A DNA stretch of 60,018 nt from the IMG/VR virus record IMGVR_UViG_3300007513_000043, positions 1-60,018 of that record; one strand, written 5' to 3'. Made by a program: the position numbers and the translations under genes. This document shows positions 34,680 to 43,265 of this stretch, piece by piece. The notes under the pieces were generated by a model. That model was not told the DNA's origin. It made no database searches and saw only the letters and a program-made list of their open reading frames with translations. Origin of the DNA: a virus. How positions within the stretch are numbered: the first letter of the stretch is position 1; the number at the start of each line of letters is the position of its first letter.

Positions 34680-37600
34680 TATCTAACACTTTTTTCTCTA
34701 TAAATAATAACTAAATCATTTACCTCAAATCCAGAATCTACAACAGTAGAAGCAATTTGTTGTAATTGTAACTCAATAGTTTTACAAGATATCCTAGGTG
34801 TTGGAATTAATTCTATAGTATTCCATTCTCCACTTGTGTTTGCTAAAGTACCAGTTAAAGTTGTAGAAGAAACACCAGTTCCGTCATTATGATAGGCAAC
34901 CATTTCAACTCCAGCAGCATCATCTGATGTTTTATAAGTTATATATACTTTATAGACAAATTTTACTGTTGAGGGATTGCCGAAATCAAATTCCTTAGAT
35001 TTCCAAGTCAAAGGAGAGGCATTAGTCAAATCATCGCTTAGCACTTCATCCCATTTTTTAAAATCAACTTGATTAGCAGTTGTTGCATTTGTAGATGCAG
35101 TTACTAAAGAATTCGAATATACAAAAAATTTAGATTTAAAGTCGTCAGAAATTCTATCAACACCAGTCCCTTTCATCCAAGAACGAGCAACCATATCATA
35201 TACAAGGAAATTAGATGTACTTCCATTAGTAAAGAATAAAACTTTATATTCCGGATGAAAACCAGCAACTATATCATTATCTTCTGTATATAAAGATTTC
35301 CATTCATCTTCAATCACACTTGTAGATAACTCAGATACAATTTCTCCATTATATAAGAAGGCACCATAAGCATTTCCAAAAGCTACTCCAAAGTCAGTAG
35401 TTGCTACTGAATGAATACTAGGCACTCCCCTATGTCTATGTGTTGCTCTTATAAATTCTGGTTCTGTAGTTACATCTATGATATACAGAGTATTCTTCTT
35501 AAACTGCAATAATTGCCCGCCAAATGTTTCTAAAACAACTATCTCATCTCCATCGTCAACGGTAACATCAAGTATATCGTAATCAGTAAAATTATCAAAT
35601 TGATTTGGTAAAGATTTAACTATCCTATCTGGAAATGATTGTTCTGTAGATTGTCCAGTTTCTTTCATATACACATTACCAGCATATACTCTTCTATTTA
35701 ATATAGTTGCTGTTTTGAATCTTAAACCAGTATGCCAAGTATCTGGAAACATACCAGTCCTATTTTGGAAATTGGTATCAAATATCTTTCCAAACCATCC
35801 ACTTGTTGTTGTGAATTGAGTTGAATCTACATTCCATCCTTCATATGTCCCATCTTCATTTTCAAATCCATTTTCTAAATCATAAGAACACACATAACTA
35901 AAATCTTCACTTTCTGGAATAGACCCAGCATCATCTGAATATTTATTTGTATACACATTTATTTTAGTTACTCTATTTCCACCTCTATTCCAATCAAATA
36001 TTTGTTTTCTTCCACTAACAATTGATTTTGGCTCTACACTACAAGTTAATCTAAATCCTAATTTTTCATCATCTTTTTGTATTTCTCCGGGAGGGTCAAA
36101 TTCAACACTATTACCAATATCAGCATCTGATGGATTCCAGAAACCACCATAATTCGTGCACTCACTTTCTAAAGTTAACTCTGCTGATATATTAGCTGAA
36201 GCTGTTGCACTCGAACCACCACCACCAGTAAAACTCACATCTGGAGTTGTTAAATATCCACTTCCATAATTATCCATTAAAATTTCAGTTACAGAATTTC
36301 CAGTTAATACCGCAGTAGCAGTTGCTGTATCTGAACCGGAATCTGGGGAATCTACAACGACAGTAGGTGCACTAGTGTATCCAGTACCCCCAGTTACTAC
36401 ATTAATACTTTTAACAACGTGAGAATACGTAGCTGTATTATTACTTGCTATTTGACAAACACCATTGTCTATCCATCCAGTTACTCCAGTTAGAGTTACT
36501 CCTTCTACTCTGAATCCATCGGTATTAGTCCAACCACTCGTCAAGGAAGAATCACACGTAAATGTATCATCATCGTTAGCTGTTATAGCAGCATATTGAG
36601 AGGTCGCTGTGTTTTTTGCTATCATACCAACCATACCATTACTACCTAGATTTGCGAATTGCCCAGTTGTATTAGACGTACATACAAATCCACCAGTAGC
36701 GTTTGTATCAGTTACTGTATTTGTTCCAGTGAATAGGTTGTTATTACCAGCCAAGCCAGTAGCGAATCCCGTATAAGACAAGACTTGTGTTTTCCCTAGA
36801 TTATCAACAACTTTAATGCTACCACCTTCATCCCAATTAAGCTTAGTGGCATCTGGTATATAACTACTTGTAGAATCTTGGTCATTAACTTTATGTGATA
36901 AGTGTATATTATCATCTTGATATTCTGCTTTTTTAGTTAGCTTTACAATATACCCTAATTCATCTTCAGTAGGCGCGGCAGCTAAAGTTTTAATATTAGC
37001 TAAAGTAATTGTCCCTATTTCTTTTGGTGTTGATTCTTGTGAATTATCATAGGTTAAAGTCGCATATAACTTTCTTCCTTGCATTAATAAAGTTCCATCT
37101 CCCTTATTTCTAGCAAGATTTAAGGTAAACCCAATTTGACCGGGACTAAGTGATTTTGATGTTGTATCACTTGCTATATGAAACTCTTGATTTAAACTTC
37201 CAGTATTTGTACTTCCAACAGTTGGTGATAAAGGGAAACATCTTGATGGATGACAATGCCAATTATTCACTACTACATTAGAATTGAAAAAATCTTTTTT
37301 AATGTGGGATAACAGCATTGTAGATGCTTTTTGGTCATCTAATAATTTCCATTCTCCCGCAGCTAAATCAGTAGCAAAAGTAGATGTAGATGTGTTGGCA
37401 ACAATACATATATACTCCTTACTTGATTCAACAACAACATCATTTACAATATAAGCGGTTGTACCAGCCCACGCACCTTTATGCACCATATTAGCCGGTC
37501 CTTCAGATGTTGTATTACCAAAATTAGGGTCACATATTCTAAGTCCTCCATCTGCAAAATAATAAGCGGCATCGTGCTTATCTCCAGATGTCATACTAGA

Positions 37601-38029
37601 TGCTAATTTTCCATATATTCCTTGTACAGCTCCAGCGCCCCAAGATACATTAGCAGTAGAATCATATGGTTGTAGATATTGCCATTTTTTATTAACAGTA
37701 TCGTGAACCCATAATTTACCAGTAGTTTTATCTACAAAAGCTATATAGGTTTCAGATGCTAAAGAATTATCCTTTTTGATATCAGTGGCAAATACTTTGA
37801 AAATTTGACCATTAGTGAAGTTTACATAAGTACTACCGCTCTCTATAGTATTAGACATAACTTGTATATCGGTATTATCAATAAACTTGCCTAATTGCTG
37901 TAATTTACCTACATACCTTAAGGATACATTTAAAGCTACTTGACATTGCTTTTCTTGTAAATCACGGGGGTCAGTAAAAGTAACCAAACCCCCACTGAAA
38001 TCTGGAATTATTAAAGGGGTTTTAGCCAT
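34679..38029 (-). CDS. Tail nozzle-like structural protein (1,116 aa)
   Basis: The N-terminus (IPDFSGGLVTFTDPRDLQEKQCQVALNVSLRY) matches the start of podovirus tail tubular/nozzle-type proteins, in which NV...GKLQQLGKF follows. A segment at about 540-615 (GGTGYTSAPTVVV, then GSGYLTTPDVSF, each followed by ATA-rich strands) is an inserted beta repeat also found in the protein at 46296-47246. It overlaps the fibre gene by TAATG, consistent with direct contact. The exact tail role is inferred. Confidence 0.65.
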   Translation of the reverse strand: MAKTPLIIPDFSGGLVTFTDPRDLQEKQCQVALNVSLRYVGKLQQLGKFIDNTDIQVMSNTIESGSTYVNFTNGQIFKVFATDIKKDNSLASETYIAFVDKTTGKLWVHDTVNKKWQYLQPYDSTANVSWGAGAVQGIYGKLASSMTSGDKHDAAYYFADGGLRICDPNFGNTTSEGPANMVHKGAWAGTTAYIVNDVVVESSKEYICIVANTSTSTFATDLAAGEWKLLDDQKASTMLLSHIKKDFFNSNVVVNNWHCHPSRCFPLSPTVGSTNTGSLNQEFHIASDTTSKSLSPGQIGFTLNLARNKGDGTLLMQGRKLYATLTYDNSQESTPKEIGTITLANIKTLAAAPTEDELGYIVKLTKKAEYQDDNIHLSHKVNDQDSTSSYIPDATKLNWDEGGSIKVVDNLGKTQVLSYTGFATGLAGNNNLFTGTNTVTDTNATGGFVCTSNTTGQFANLGSNGMVGMIAKNTATSQYAAITANDDDTFTCDSSLTSGWTNTDGFRVEGVTLTGVTGWIDNGVCQIASNNTATYSHVVKSINVVTGGTGYTSAPTVVVDSPDSGSDTATATAVLTGNSVTEILMDNYGSGYLTTPDVSFTGGGGSSATASANISAELTLESECTNYGGFWNPSDADIGNSVEFDPPGEIQKDDEKLGFRLTCSVEPKSIVSGRKQIFDWNRGGNRVTKINVYTNKYSDDAGSIPESEDFSYVCSYDLENGFENEDGTYEGWNVDSTQFTTTSGWFGKIFDTNFQNRTGMFPDTWHTGLRFKTATILNRRVYAGNVYMKETGQSTEQSFPDRIVKSLPNQFDNFTDYDILDVTVDDGDEIVVLETFGGQLLQFKKNTLYIIDVTTEPEFIRATHRHRGVPSIHSVATTDFGVAFGNAYGAFLYNGEIVSELSTSVIEDEWKSLYTEDNDIVAGFHPEYKVLFFTNGSTSNFLVYDMVARSWMKGTGVDRISDDFKSKFFVYSNSLVTASTNATTANQVDFKKWDEVLSDDLTNASPLTWKSKEFDFGNPSTVKFVYKVYITYKTSDDAAGVEMVAYHNDGTGVSSTTLTGTLANTSGEWNTIELIPTPRISCKTIELQLQQIASTVVDSGFEVNDLVIIYREKSVR

Positions 38030-38032
38030 TTA

Positions 38033-38218
38033 TTAATCCTCTAAGATTTTTTCTTTTATAACTTCTTCAACAGAATCATATATTGCTGTTAATATTTTCT
38101 CTTCCGTTTTTTCTGATATAATAGGAATATCTATATTTTCATTTAACGCACCAATAATTTTAGATTTCATCTCATCATTAAATATATATCCTACTACCAT
38201 TTCTTTAATCCCAGCCAT
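38033..38218 (-). CDS. Small acidic late protein (61 aa)
   Basis: A 61-residue, all-helical, acidic protein with an AAGGAGATAAT ribosome binding site. Pattern: GIKEMVVGYIFNDEMKSKIIGALNENIDIPIISEKTEEKI in two amphipathic helices. Similar small proteins accompany lysis or tail genes in marine-type phages. No family named. Confidence 0.65.
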   Translation of the reverse strand: MAGIKEMVVGYIFNDEMKSKIIGALNENIDIPIISEKTEEKILTAIYDSVEEVIKEKILED

Positions 38219-38227
38219 ATTATCTCC

Positions 38228-38446
38228 TTATTTCTTTTTTTTCTGTTTTCTGATTCTTCTATTGATACGCTTTTGTAAAAGTTTAGTACCTTTTCCGGAA
38301 GCTTTTCTAACATTACGTTTTCTAGCCATTTTATCAATCTTTTTTTGTGCTTTGCCTTCTTTACCTTTTTTGTAATAAGGACTTTTCTTTACTTTGCTCT
38401 TATAAGCTTTTAACTTAGTTCTACGTTTCTTCAGCTTTGATGCCAT
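38228..38446 (-). CDS. Very basic small protein (72 aa)
   Basis: Lys and Arg make up about half of the 72 residues (SKLKKRRTKLKAYKSKVKK at the start, RINRRIRKQKKKK at the end). It parallels the larger basic protein at 9868-10290. It is probably a virion component that binds DNA; the role is inferred from composition. Coupled to the previous gene by overlap. Confidence 0.65.
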   Translation of the reverse strand: MASKLKKRRTKLKAYKSKVKKSPYYKKGKEGKAQKKIDKMARKRNVRKASGKGTKLLQKRINRRIRKQKKKK

Positions 38447-38643
38447 TACTTATCTCCTTTTTTGATTACTTTCTTTGCTTTACATCCACAATCCATACAT
38501 ATCCAATCTGCTCTAGGATGTGATTCTTTTTCTAACGCTATAATTCTTTTTTCGTGATTACTAGCAATCCTCTTATCTGAAGTTTTTTCCAATCTCTTCA
38601 TAATCTGCTTAAATAATATCTTTACTACCATTGCTTGTACCAT
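38446..38643 (-). CDS. Small protein with zinc-ribbon-like tail (65 aa)
   Basis: Residues 1-40 form a basic amphipathic helix and residues 41-65 hold CMDCGC, giving three Cys in a CxxCxC cluster after DWI. Only one knuckle is present, so zinc binding would need dimerisation. TAATG overlaps link it to both neighbours. The function is unknown. Confidence 0.65.
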   Translation of the reverse strand: MVQAMVVKILFKQIMKRLEKTSDKRIASNHEKRIIALEKESHPRADWICMDCGCKAKKVIKKGDK

Positions 38644-39005
38644 TATTTATCCTCACAATCATCCCATTTTTTCAAGTCAAGCATCGGTAAAGGCTTTTCT
38701 ATCATATGGTCTTTTAGTTTGTCATTTTGTATTGCTACTTTATTTCCACCTTTGATATAAGGTTTCCCTTTTGCGCATCCAACCTCATATACAAATAATA
38801 TCGTTTTCCATATTCCTACTCTTACTACTCTTGCTGGTCTACCATCGAAAATAATTACATCATCAGTATTTAAATCATCACCAGCGAATACTTTTATAGC
38901 ATCAATAGTCGACTCTATAGTCTTTCTTCCAATTAGAAAAAGAAATCCAGCAATGAGCATCCATCCATACTGACCTAACAATGCCTCTATAGTTTCTTTT
39001 TCCAT
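38643..39005 (-). CDS. MscS-like mini membrane protein (120 aa)
   Basis: A single membrane helix (WMLIAGFLFLIGRKTIESTIDAI, residues about 15-37) is followed by a domain reading LNTDDVIIFDGRPARVVRVGIWKTILFVYEV...GGNKVAIQNDKLKDHMIEKP. This matches the order of the MscS beta domain: GDxVxIxGxxGxVxxI..T, then a V-x-IPN-like VAIQN followed by a Leu. It has only the pore-helix and beta-domain equivalents of a channel of normal length about 280. Gene position is within the lysis cluster (holin and endolysin upstream). The MscS relation is from motif order. Confidence 0.55.
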   Translation of the reverse strand: MEKETIEALLGQYGWMLIAGFLFLIGRKTIESTIDAIKVFAGDDLNTDDVIIFDGRPARVVRVGIWKTILFVYEVGCAKGKPYIKGGNKVAIQNDKLKDHMIEKPLPMLDLKKWDDCEDK

Positions 39006-39014
39006 AAATCTCCA

Positions 39015-39812
39015 TTATTTATTTCCGTCTATGTAATTGCCCCAAACAGTAGTTCTCCCCCTAACTATTTCAACTACCTCAACCTTAAAATCTCCATTTT
39101 CAAAAAAATCTACTATAGCAAATGCGTGATTCCAATTATGCAAATTTCCTCGTAAAAATCTATTTTTAGATGAACTTATATCCTTTAAGCATCCCATACT
39201 CCAAGCACTTTGCGTACCCCCTAATCCAGTCTCAGTAAATCTTTGCAAATCGTGAGTATGTCCATACATAATGTTTTCTTTATATGCTGCTAAATGCTTT
39301 TTAGCGTGATGAATAGGAACATAATCACCGTGTGTAAAATTCAATTTTCCTATTTTTAGTTTTTTGTCTGATATATATTCCCAGTATTCATATCCGCGTT
39401 CCTTTAGCTTTAAAGCATTTTCTGTCATATACTTTGGTAAATATGGGTGTTTACTCACAAACTCATCCAACCAAACCTCGTGATTCCCTTGTAAAAAATA
39501 TCTTTCATTACAATCAATTTTATTCAAAGAACCATCTATAATATCCATTCCTTTATTTACAGCCTTTACCTCTTTGTCAAGCATAGGTATTAAGACCTCT
39601 AAAGGTGGTTTTTCTCTATTTTTCCAATAGTGTCTACTGAAAAGCTCCCATTCGCCAGTATCACCTAAATCTATATATATATCTGGCTTAATTATCTCTA
39701 TTGCCTTACATACAACATTTATAGCAGCTTTATCTGCTATCGGGAAATGTTTATCGGGCGTTACTATCGCCCTTTTTACTGCTTGCTTTTTCTTCATATA
39801 GTAGTTTTTCAT
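39015..39812 (-). CDS. Calcineurin-like metallophosphoesterase (265 aa)
   Basis: All motifs of the family are present in order: TPDKHFPIAD (an Asp-x-His), DLGDTGEW, GNHE, THGDY and GHTHD. They bind two metal ions. The family cleaves phosphodiesters or phosphomonoesters. The 5' end overlaps the holin gene by 62 bases; the start at 39812 has an AAAGGTTTGA ribosome binding site. In a lysis cluster it could act on envelope phosphates or nucleotides; the substrate is unknown. Confidence 0.85.
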   Translation of the reverse strand: MKNYYMKKKQAVKRAIVTPDKHFPIADKAAINVVCKAIEIIKPDIYIDLGDTGEWELFSRHYWKNREKPPLEVLIPMLDKEVKAVNKGMDIIDGSLNKIDCNERYFLQGNHEVWLDEFVSKHPYLPKYMTENALKLKERGYEYWEYISDKKLKIGKLNFTHGDYVPIHHAKKHLAAYKENIMYGHTHDLQRFTETGLGGTQSAWSMGCLKDISSSKNRFLRGNLHNWNHAFAIVDFFENGDFKVEVVEIVRGRTTVWGNYIDGNK

Positions 39813-39957
39813 TCAAACCTTTATATACTAAATAAAATACTGTAGCTATTCCAACTGCAATACGCACAGTTACTGGAACCCATTCCAGCCAAGTTACATA
39901 CAAACCACCAGAACCTACACTTAACGTCTTTAGCGTATCTGCAATTGTTTCTTTCAT
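39751..39957 (-). CDS. Holin (T7-like, one membrane helix)
   Basis: A 68-residue protein with one long hydrophobic segment (WVPVTVRIAVGIATVFYLVYKGL, about residues 26-48), preceded by a short amphipathic segment and followed by a charged tail ending KKGDSNAR. Topology and the WVPVTVR...YLVYK arrangement resemble small T7-type holins. Start in a TAATG overlap right after the endolysin gene, with an AAGGATAAAT ribosome binding site. Confidence 0.75.
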   Translation of the reverse strand: MKETIADTLKTLSVGSGGLYVTWLEWVPVTVRIAVGIATVFYLVYKGLNEKLLYEEKASSKKGDSNAR

Positions 39958-40352
39958 TATTTATCCTTTATTTCAAAATGTGGGAAATCATCAAATTTAT
40001 TATCATCTACTTCAAAGTTCATATTCCAATCTCCTCCCCAACGAAGAGTAATACCCATCCTACTAGCCACCCCAATGACAAACCCAGCAAAAAGGTGGAA
40101 ACGCTCTCTATCCTTCCAGTCAATAGGGTAAGGAACGACATCAGCAGCGTTACTAGGGAGAGAATTATGCCTACCTTTTGGGTAAGCAACTTTAGTTTTT
40201 CCCTCTTTAAGCAATCTATTTTGCCTCTTCTCACTTCTGTGTCCTTCCAACACTGAACAATCAACAGTCTTAATTACTTCATTAAATACGTCTTGTAATC
40301 TTTTATCACAAGTAGCAAGACGTTCTCTACTTTTTTTCCCGAATTTAGCCAT
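39957..40352 (-). CDS. M15-family L-alanyl-D-glutamate/D-Ala peptidase endolysin
   Basis: The 131-residue sequence has the M15 zinc peptidase signature: ...GRHNSLPSNAADVVPY with His62 and Asp71, and DDFPHFE with distal His125; the Glu after is the usual partner. EGHRSEKRQNRLLKEG and KVAYPKGRHN are typical of phage M15C endolysins that cut cell-wall peptides. No signal peptide is seen, so it needs the holin at 39751. A second open frame lies inside this gene (see findings). Confidence 0.9.
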   Translation of the reverse strand: MAKFGKKSRERLATCDKRLQDVFNEVIKTVDCSVLEGHRSEKRQNRLLKEGKTKVAYPKGRHNSLPSNAADVVPYPIDWKDRERFHLFAGFVIGVASRMGITLRWGGDWNMNFEVDDNKFDDFPHFEIKDK

Positions 40353-40361
40353 ATAATCTCC

Positions 40362-41696
40362 CTATGTATAACTCCCGGTCATTACAATTGAATAGTTTGC
40401 ATCTGGTTTAGCAGTAGCAGTTGCTTTAGTTCTAACAAATGCAGCAAATCCATCACCAGCATTAAACGAGTGTCCTAAATCTATATAATTAACTTGATTA
40501 AATTTATATTGTGAAACCGGACCATTATTATCTTTAATAACAAGTGCTCCAGACAAATAATATAAGCTACCAAATGTATCGGTATCTGCATCGTATTTAG
40601 TTACTAAAACATCCATACTAGTTATATCATTATCTTCAGTCGCATACGAATAATAAAGTCCCTCAATAGTACCAGCTTTTGGCGCAACAAAAAATAAGCA
40701 TCTTGCTAATTCGTGAGTCCTTAAGTCATAATTACTATTATCTGGGTCAAAATTAGAATTTAAAGCATCTATAATAGGTGTATCTACTGTATTTCTAACT
40801 GGATACCAAACATCTTTTGCATTATTAGCATATCTGAAATTCTGTGATATTGAAAAACCTCCAAATTTCTTCCAATCAAAAACATTCATATTTGCAGCAG
40901 ATAGTAAACTTCTTCCATTTGAACTGCAATCAATTTCTTCTACATCTCCATTCCCAGCTGTAGACCTACCTAATATTTTATCTGTATCTATATTTTGCAT
41001 CTTAGCAAATGATACTTTATCATTTTGTATATCAAACTGTACACCATTACCTACACTAGTATTAGATGCGGATATATCCCCATCAGAAACAGATAATGTG
41101 TAATTTCGCCACTTTGAATTAGTGCTATCCCAAAAAAGCATTTGGTTGTCTTGTTCAGTGCCTATGAGCGTATCTGTAGCTCCAGCTATGCTATTTGCAA
41201 CTCCAGATGTATTTACAAAATCCTTAACTGCCTTAACAGTAGGGACTGCAATTGTATCATTATCATTGCCACTAAAATCAGCAGTAGGAACAACATCTCC
41301 TTCATTTAGGATTTTCCACCAATCAGCACCATTTGATATATGTAATTGATAAGGAGAACTAAGACCATTTCCTTGGTCCGCAGTTATTGAAGCTAAAGCT
41401 CCACTACTTTTAACTAATGAGCTTGAATTTGCGTGCGGATGTAAATTAAGTCTTCCATCAGCCATTATAGATAACCCAGCAAGAGAGGAAGTACTATGTC
41501 TAAATTCCAATGCATCCACAGAGGATGCATATCCTATAGTAAAATCACTATCATATCCAAATGTAAATCTTTTATCGTCCCCTAAATGGAATCTATTATC
41601 TTGGACACCAAGACTATTAGAAGAACCAACAAAATCAGCTCTCTTACTCCATTCTGTTTTATTATCAATAGTTTGATTTGCCCAATTTTCTGACAT
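40362..41696 (-). CDS. Tail-fibre-like protein (444 aa)
   Basis: Beta-rich, Ser/Asn/Asp-rich 444 residues. The N-terminal half repeats patterns found in phage fibres (GDDKRFTFGYDSDFTIGYAS, then LNLHPHANSSSLVKS). The middle has IAVPTVKAVKDFVNTSG, which is a common fibre motif, and KMQNIDTDKILGRSTAGNGDVEEI at about 235-260. The C-terminal 150 residues form a separate globular domain that may bind receptor. Linked to the endolysin gene by a 9-base gap. Confidence 0.65.
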   Translation of the reverse strand: MSENWANQTIDNKTEWSKRADFVGSSNSLGVQDNRFHLGDDKRFTFGYDSDFTIGYASSVDALEFRHSTSSLAGLSIMADGRLNLHPHANSSSLVKSSGALASITADQGNGLSSPYQLHISNGADWWKILNEGDVVPTADFSGNDNDTIAVPTVKAVKDFVNTSGVANSIAGATDTLIGTEQDNQMLFWDSTNSKWRNYTLSVSDGDISASNTSVGNGVQFDIQNDKVSFAKMQNIDTDKILGRSTAGNGDVEEIDCSSNGRSLLSAANMNVFDWKKFGGFSISQNFRYANNAKDVWYPVRNTVDTPIIDALNSNFDPDNSNYDLRTHELARCLFFVAPKAGTIEGLYYSYATEDNDITSMDVLVTKYDADTDTFGSLYYLSGALVIKDNNGPVSQYKFNQVNYIDLGHSFNAGDGFAAFVRTKATATAKPDANYSIVMTGSYT

Positions 41697-41698
41697 TA

Positions 41699-42145
41699 TT
41701 ACCTCATATATGGATTACCAGAAATAATTCTAGCTCCACCTACTTTCCTACTATTATATCTAGATACTTTATCTCTAAATCTTTGCATAAAATATTCTCT
41801 TTTAGAATGGTCTTTTGGGTCCTCGACTAATTGAGCTTTAATGTAGTCTACTACAGCCATAGCCAATACATCATTTACCGGGATACTATCCTTTTCAGAT
41901 AAAATCTCGTTTAAATCTGGAATAGCAGTCATCTGTAACATTAAAGCATCAGAATATCCAGTTTTACCAGTATTTGCTCCATCTAAAGAATCTTGCCCAC
42001 TGCTTGGCGCTTGATAATCGGGCTCACATCCAGTAGGGTCTGATATTGCTGTTCTAATCCATTCTATTAAAACTAATTTTCTACCTCTAATAAAGTAGTT
42101 AAATCTTTCACTCATACATCTTTTATCATCAGTTCCAGAGCTCAT
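41699..42145 (-). CDS. Structural protein, connector-like (148 aa)
   Basis: A 148-residue protein with an internal start option (ATG at residue 11). The C-terminal half (MTAIPDLNEILSEKDSIPVNDVLAMAVVDYIKAQLVEDPKD) resembles the helices of small podovirus connector proteins, and the size fits. No motif is decisive. Stop and start overlap neighbours (TAATG). Confidence 0.55.
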   Translation of the reverse strand: MSSGTDDKRCMSERFNYFIRGRKLVLIEWIRTAISDPTGCEPDYQAPSSGQDSLDGANTGKTGYSDALMLQMTAIPDLNEILSEKDSIPVNDVLAMAVVDYIKAQLVEDPKDHSKREYFMQRFRDKVSRYNSRKVGGARIISGNPYMR

Positions 42146-42330
42146 TAAGTTCCTCCCCAGCTACCACCGCCGTGTCCACTATTAGATTTACTCGGAGTTC
42201 CACTTACTTGAACCCCATAGCCAACACCACTAGGAGACATTTTAGATTTCTTTTTCTTTTTCTTAGGATTATCCATTGTTCTTGGTTTTTTAGTATTTTC
42301 ATACTTATCACCTAATTTTGTTTCTTTCAT
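42145..42330 (-). CDS. Low-complexity basic protein (61-65 aa)
   Basis: The start could be ATG 42342 or 42330. The second has a GAAGGATAAG ribosome binding site and avoids overlapping the previous gene, so it is chosen. The product is Lys-rich (NPKKKKKKSKM) and then Gly/Ser-rich (GHGGGSWGGT at the end), suggesting an unstructured virion peptide. No family. Confidence 0.6.
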   Translation of the reverse strand: MKETKLGDKYENTKKPRTMDNPKKKKKKSKMSPSGVGYGVQVSGTPSKSNSGHGGGSWGGT

Positions 42331-42331
42331 C

Positions 42332-42535
42332 TTATCCTTCATTGCTTATATCTGTACTTACATTATTACTTACTACAAATGGTTCTTGGTCAAAATCTTC
42401 TTTAACTTTTTTAAAGTTTAAGTTTGAAGTTTTTATTTCCCAGTTCTCCTTCTTTCCCATTCTAGTTGGATTTTCCTTCTTATTGTTTTTATCACCTATA
42501 TTACTTATTTTAAATAAATCAACACTTTGTCCCAT
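42332..42535 (-). CDS. Small hypothetical late protein (67 aa)
   Basis: A 67-residue polar protein with a near-perfect AAGGAGGTATA ribosome binding site and a TAATG overlap with the upstream gene. It begins MGQSVDLFKISNIGDKNNKKEN and is likely disordered. Function not recognised. It sits in a run of small connector-region genes. Confidence 0.65.
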   Translation of the reverse strand: MGQSVDLFKISNIGDKNNKKENPTRMGKKENWEIKTSNLNFKKVKEDFDQEPFVVSNNVSTDISNEG

Positions 42536-42801
42536 TATACCTCCTTAATACCATCCATAGGAACGATTCTTTGGATTGGTTCATATTTTCCAGTACTTGA
42601 ATTTTTAATTTTTACAGCATCTAATTTTACCATATTACTCGGCAAGTCGTAACTGGATTGAGAGTTAATAATATCAGATGTATACTGAACAACATTCTCA
42701 TTAGTTAATTGCTCCATTTCTATAAGAGCATCCTTTAATAATATTTTAACATAATTAAATCTTGTTTCACCTACTAATTCCATCAATTCTTTAATAGTCA
42801 T
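42535..42801 (-). CDS. Structural protein, connector-like fragment (88 aa)
   Basis: The sequence MTIKELMELVGETRFNYVKILLKDALIEMEQLTNENVVQYTSDIINSQSSYDLPSNMVKLDAVKIKN (given here only for its helix then SSYDLPSNMVKL pattern) resembles the start of head-tail connector proteins, in which a Tyr-x-Leu-Pro motif precedes a beta region. It is shorter than usual. Coupled to both neighbours. Confidence 0.55.
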   Translation of the reverse strand: MTIKELMELVGETRFNYVKILLKDALIEMEQLTNENVVQYTSDIINSQSSYDLPSNMVKLDAVKIKNSSTGKYEPIQRIVPMDGIKEV

Positions 42802-42809
42802 TTGAACCT

Positions 42810-43265
42810 CTATTTAAATATTGCGTATTCTACTGCTACATCGTCAGTTCCTACATCATCTAAAGTAAACATATTTGTTTCTTGGGCTGGACTTGGGAAA
42901 AATATTCCTTCACCTATTCCTAATATGCAAATTACCTTAGTATTTACTATCACCTCGACTTTTGAATCTGCGTTTGCTTTCACTGTTTGGTCTGCGAATG
43001 TTACTCCAGAGTTTTTAATCCATACTCCGTTGCAAGATGCTGGTGTAGTAATTGTACCACCATTTGCTGTTATCATAGTATTAACTCCAGCAACCCATTC
43101 TGCACTATCACTGCCAGTCCAAGCTACTGATGAATTACCACCGCCTAATGATTTTTGAAAATTGAATGATATAGCATCAACTTGAACTGGTCCTCCAGCT
43201 GCACCATCAGTAGTTTGCTCTATCGGTGTGACGCTAACTTTATAATCTAGTCTTGCCGTTGCCAT
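42810..43265 (-). CDS. Beta-rich structural protein (151 aa)
   Basis: A 151-residue protein with alternating hydrophobic residues across its length (SKVEVIVNTKVICILGIGEGIFF near the C-terminus), consistent with a small beta-sandwich. Gly/Ser-rich turns (GGGNSSVAWTGSDSAEW) are like those of decoration or tail-tip proteins. The start overlaps the previous stop (TAATG). No family recognised. Confidence 0.6.
   Translation of the reverse strand: MATARLDYKVSVTPIEQTTDGAAGGPVQVDAISFNFQKSLGGGNSSVAWTGSDSAEWVAGVNTMITANGGTITTPASCNGVWIKNSGVTFADQTVKANADSKVEVIVNTKVICILGIGEGIFFPSPAQETNMFTLDDVGTDDVAVEYAIFK

Noticed and set aside
10300-38029. Rightward ORFs antisense to the giant genes (for example 13304-13660, 16484-16795, 29147-29401)
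   Set aside because: They mirror long, clearly coding leftward frames, have no ribosome binding sites and no family features; they are expected by chance in AT-rich genes.
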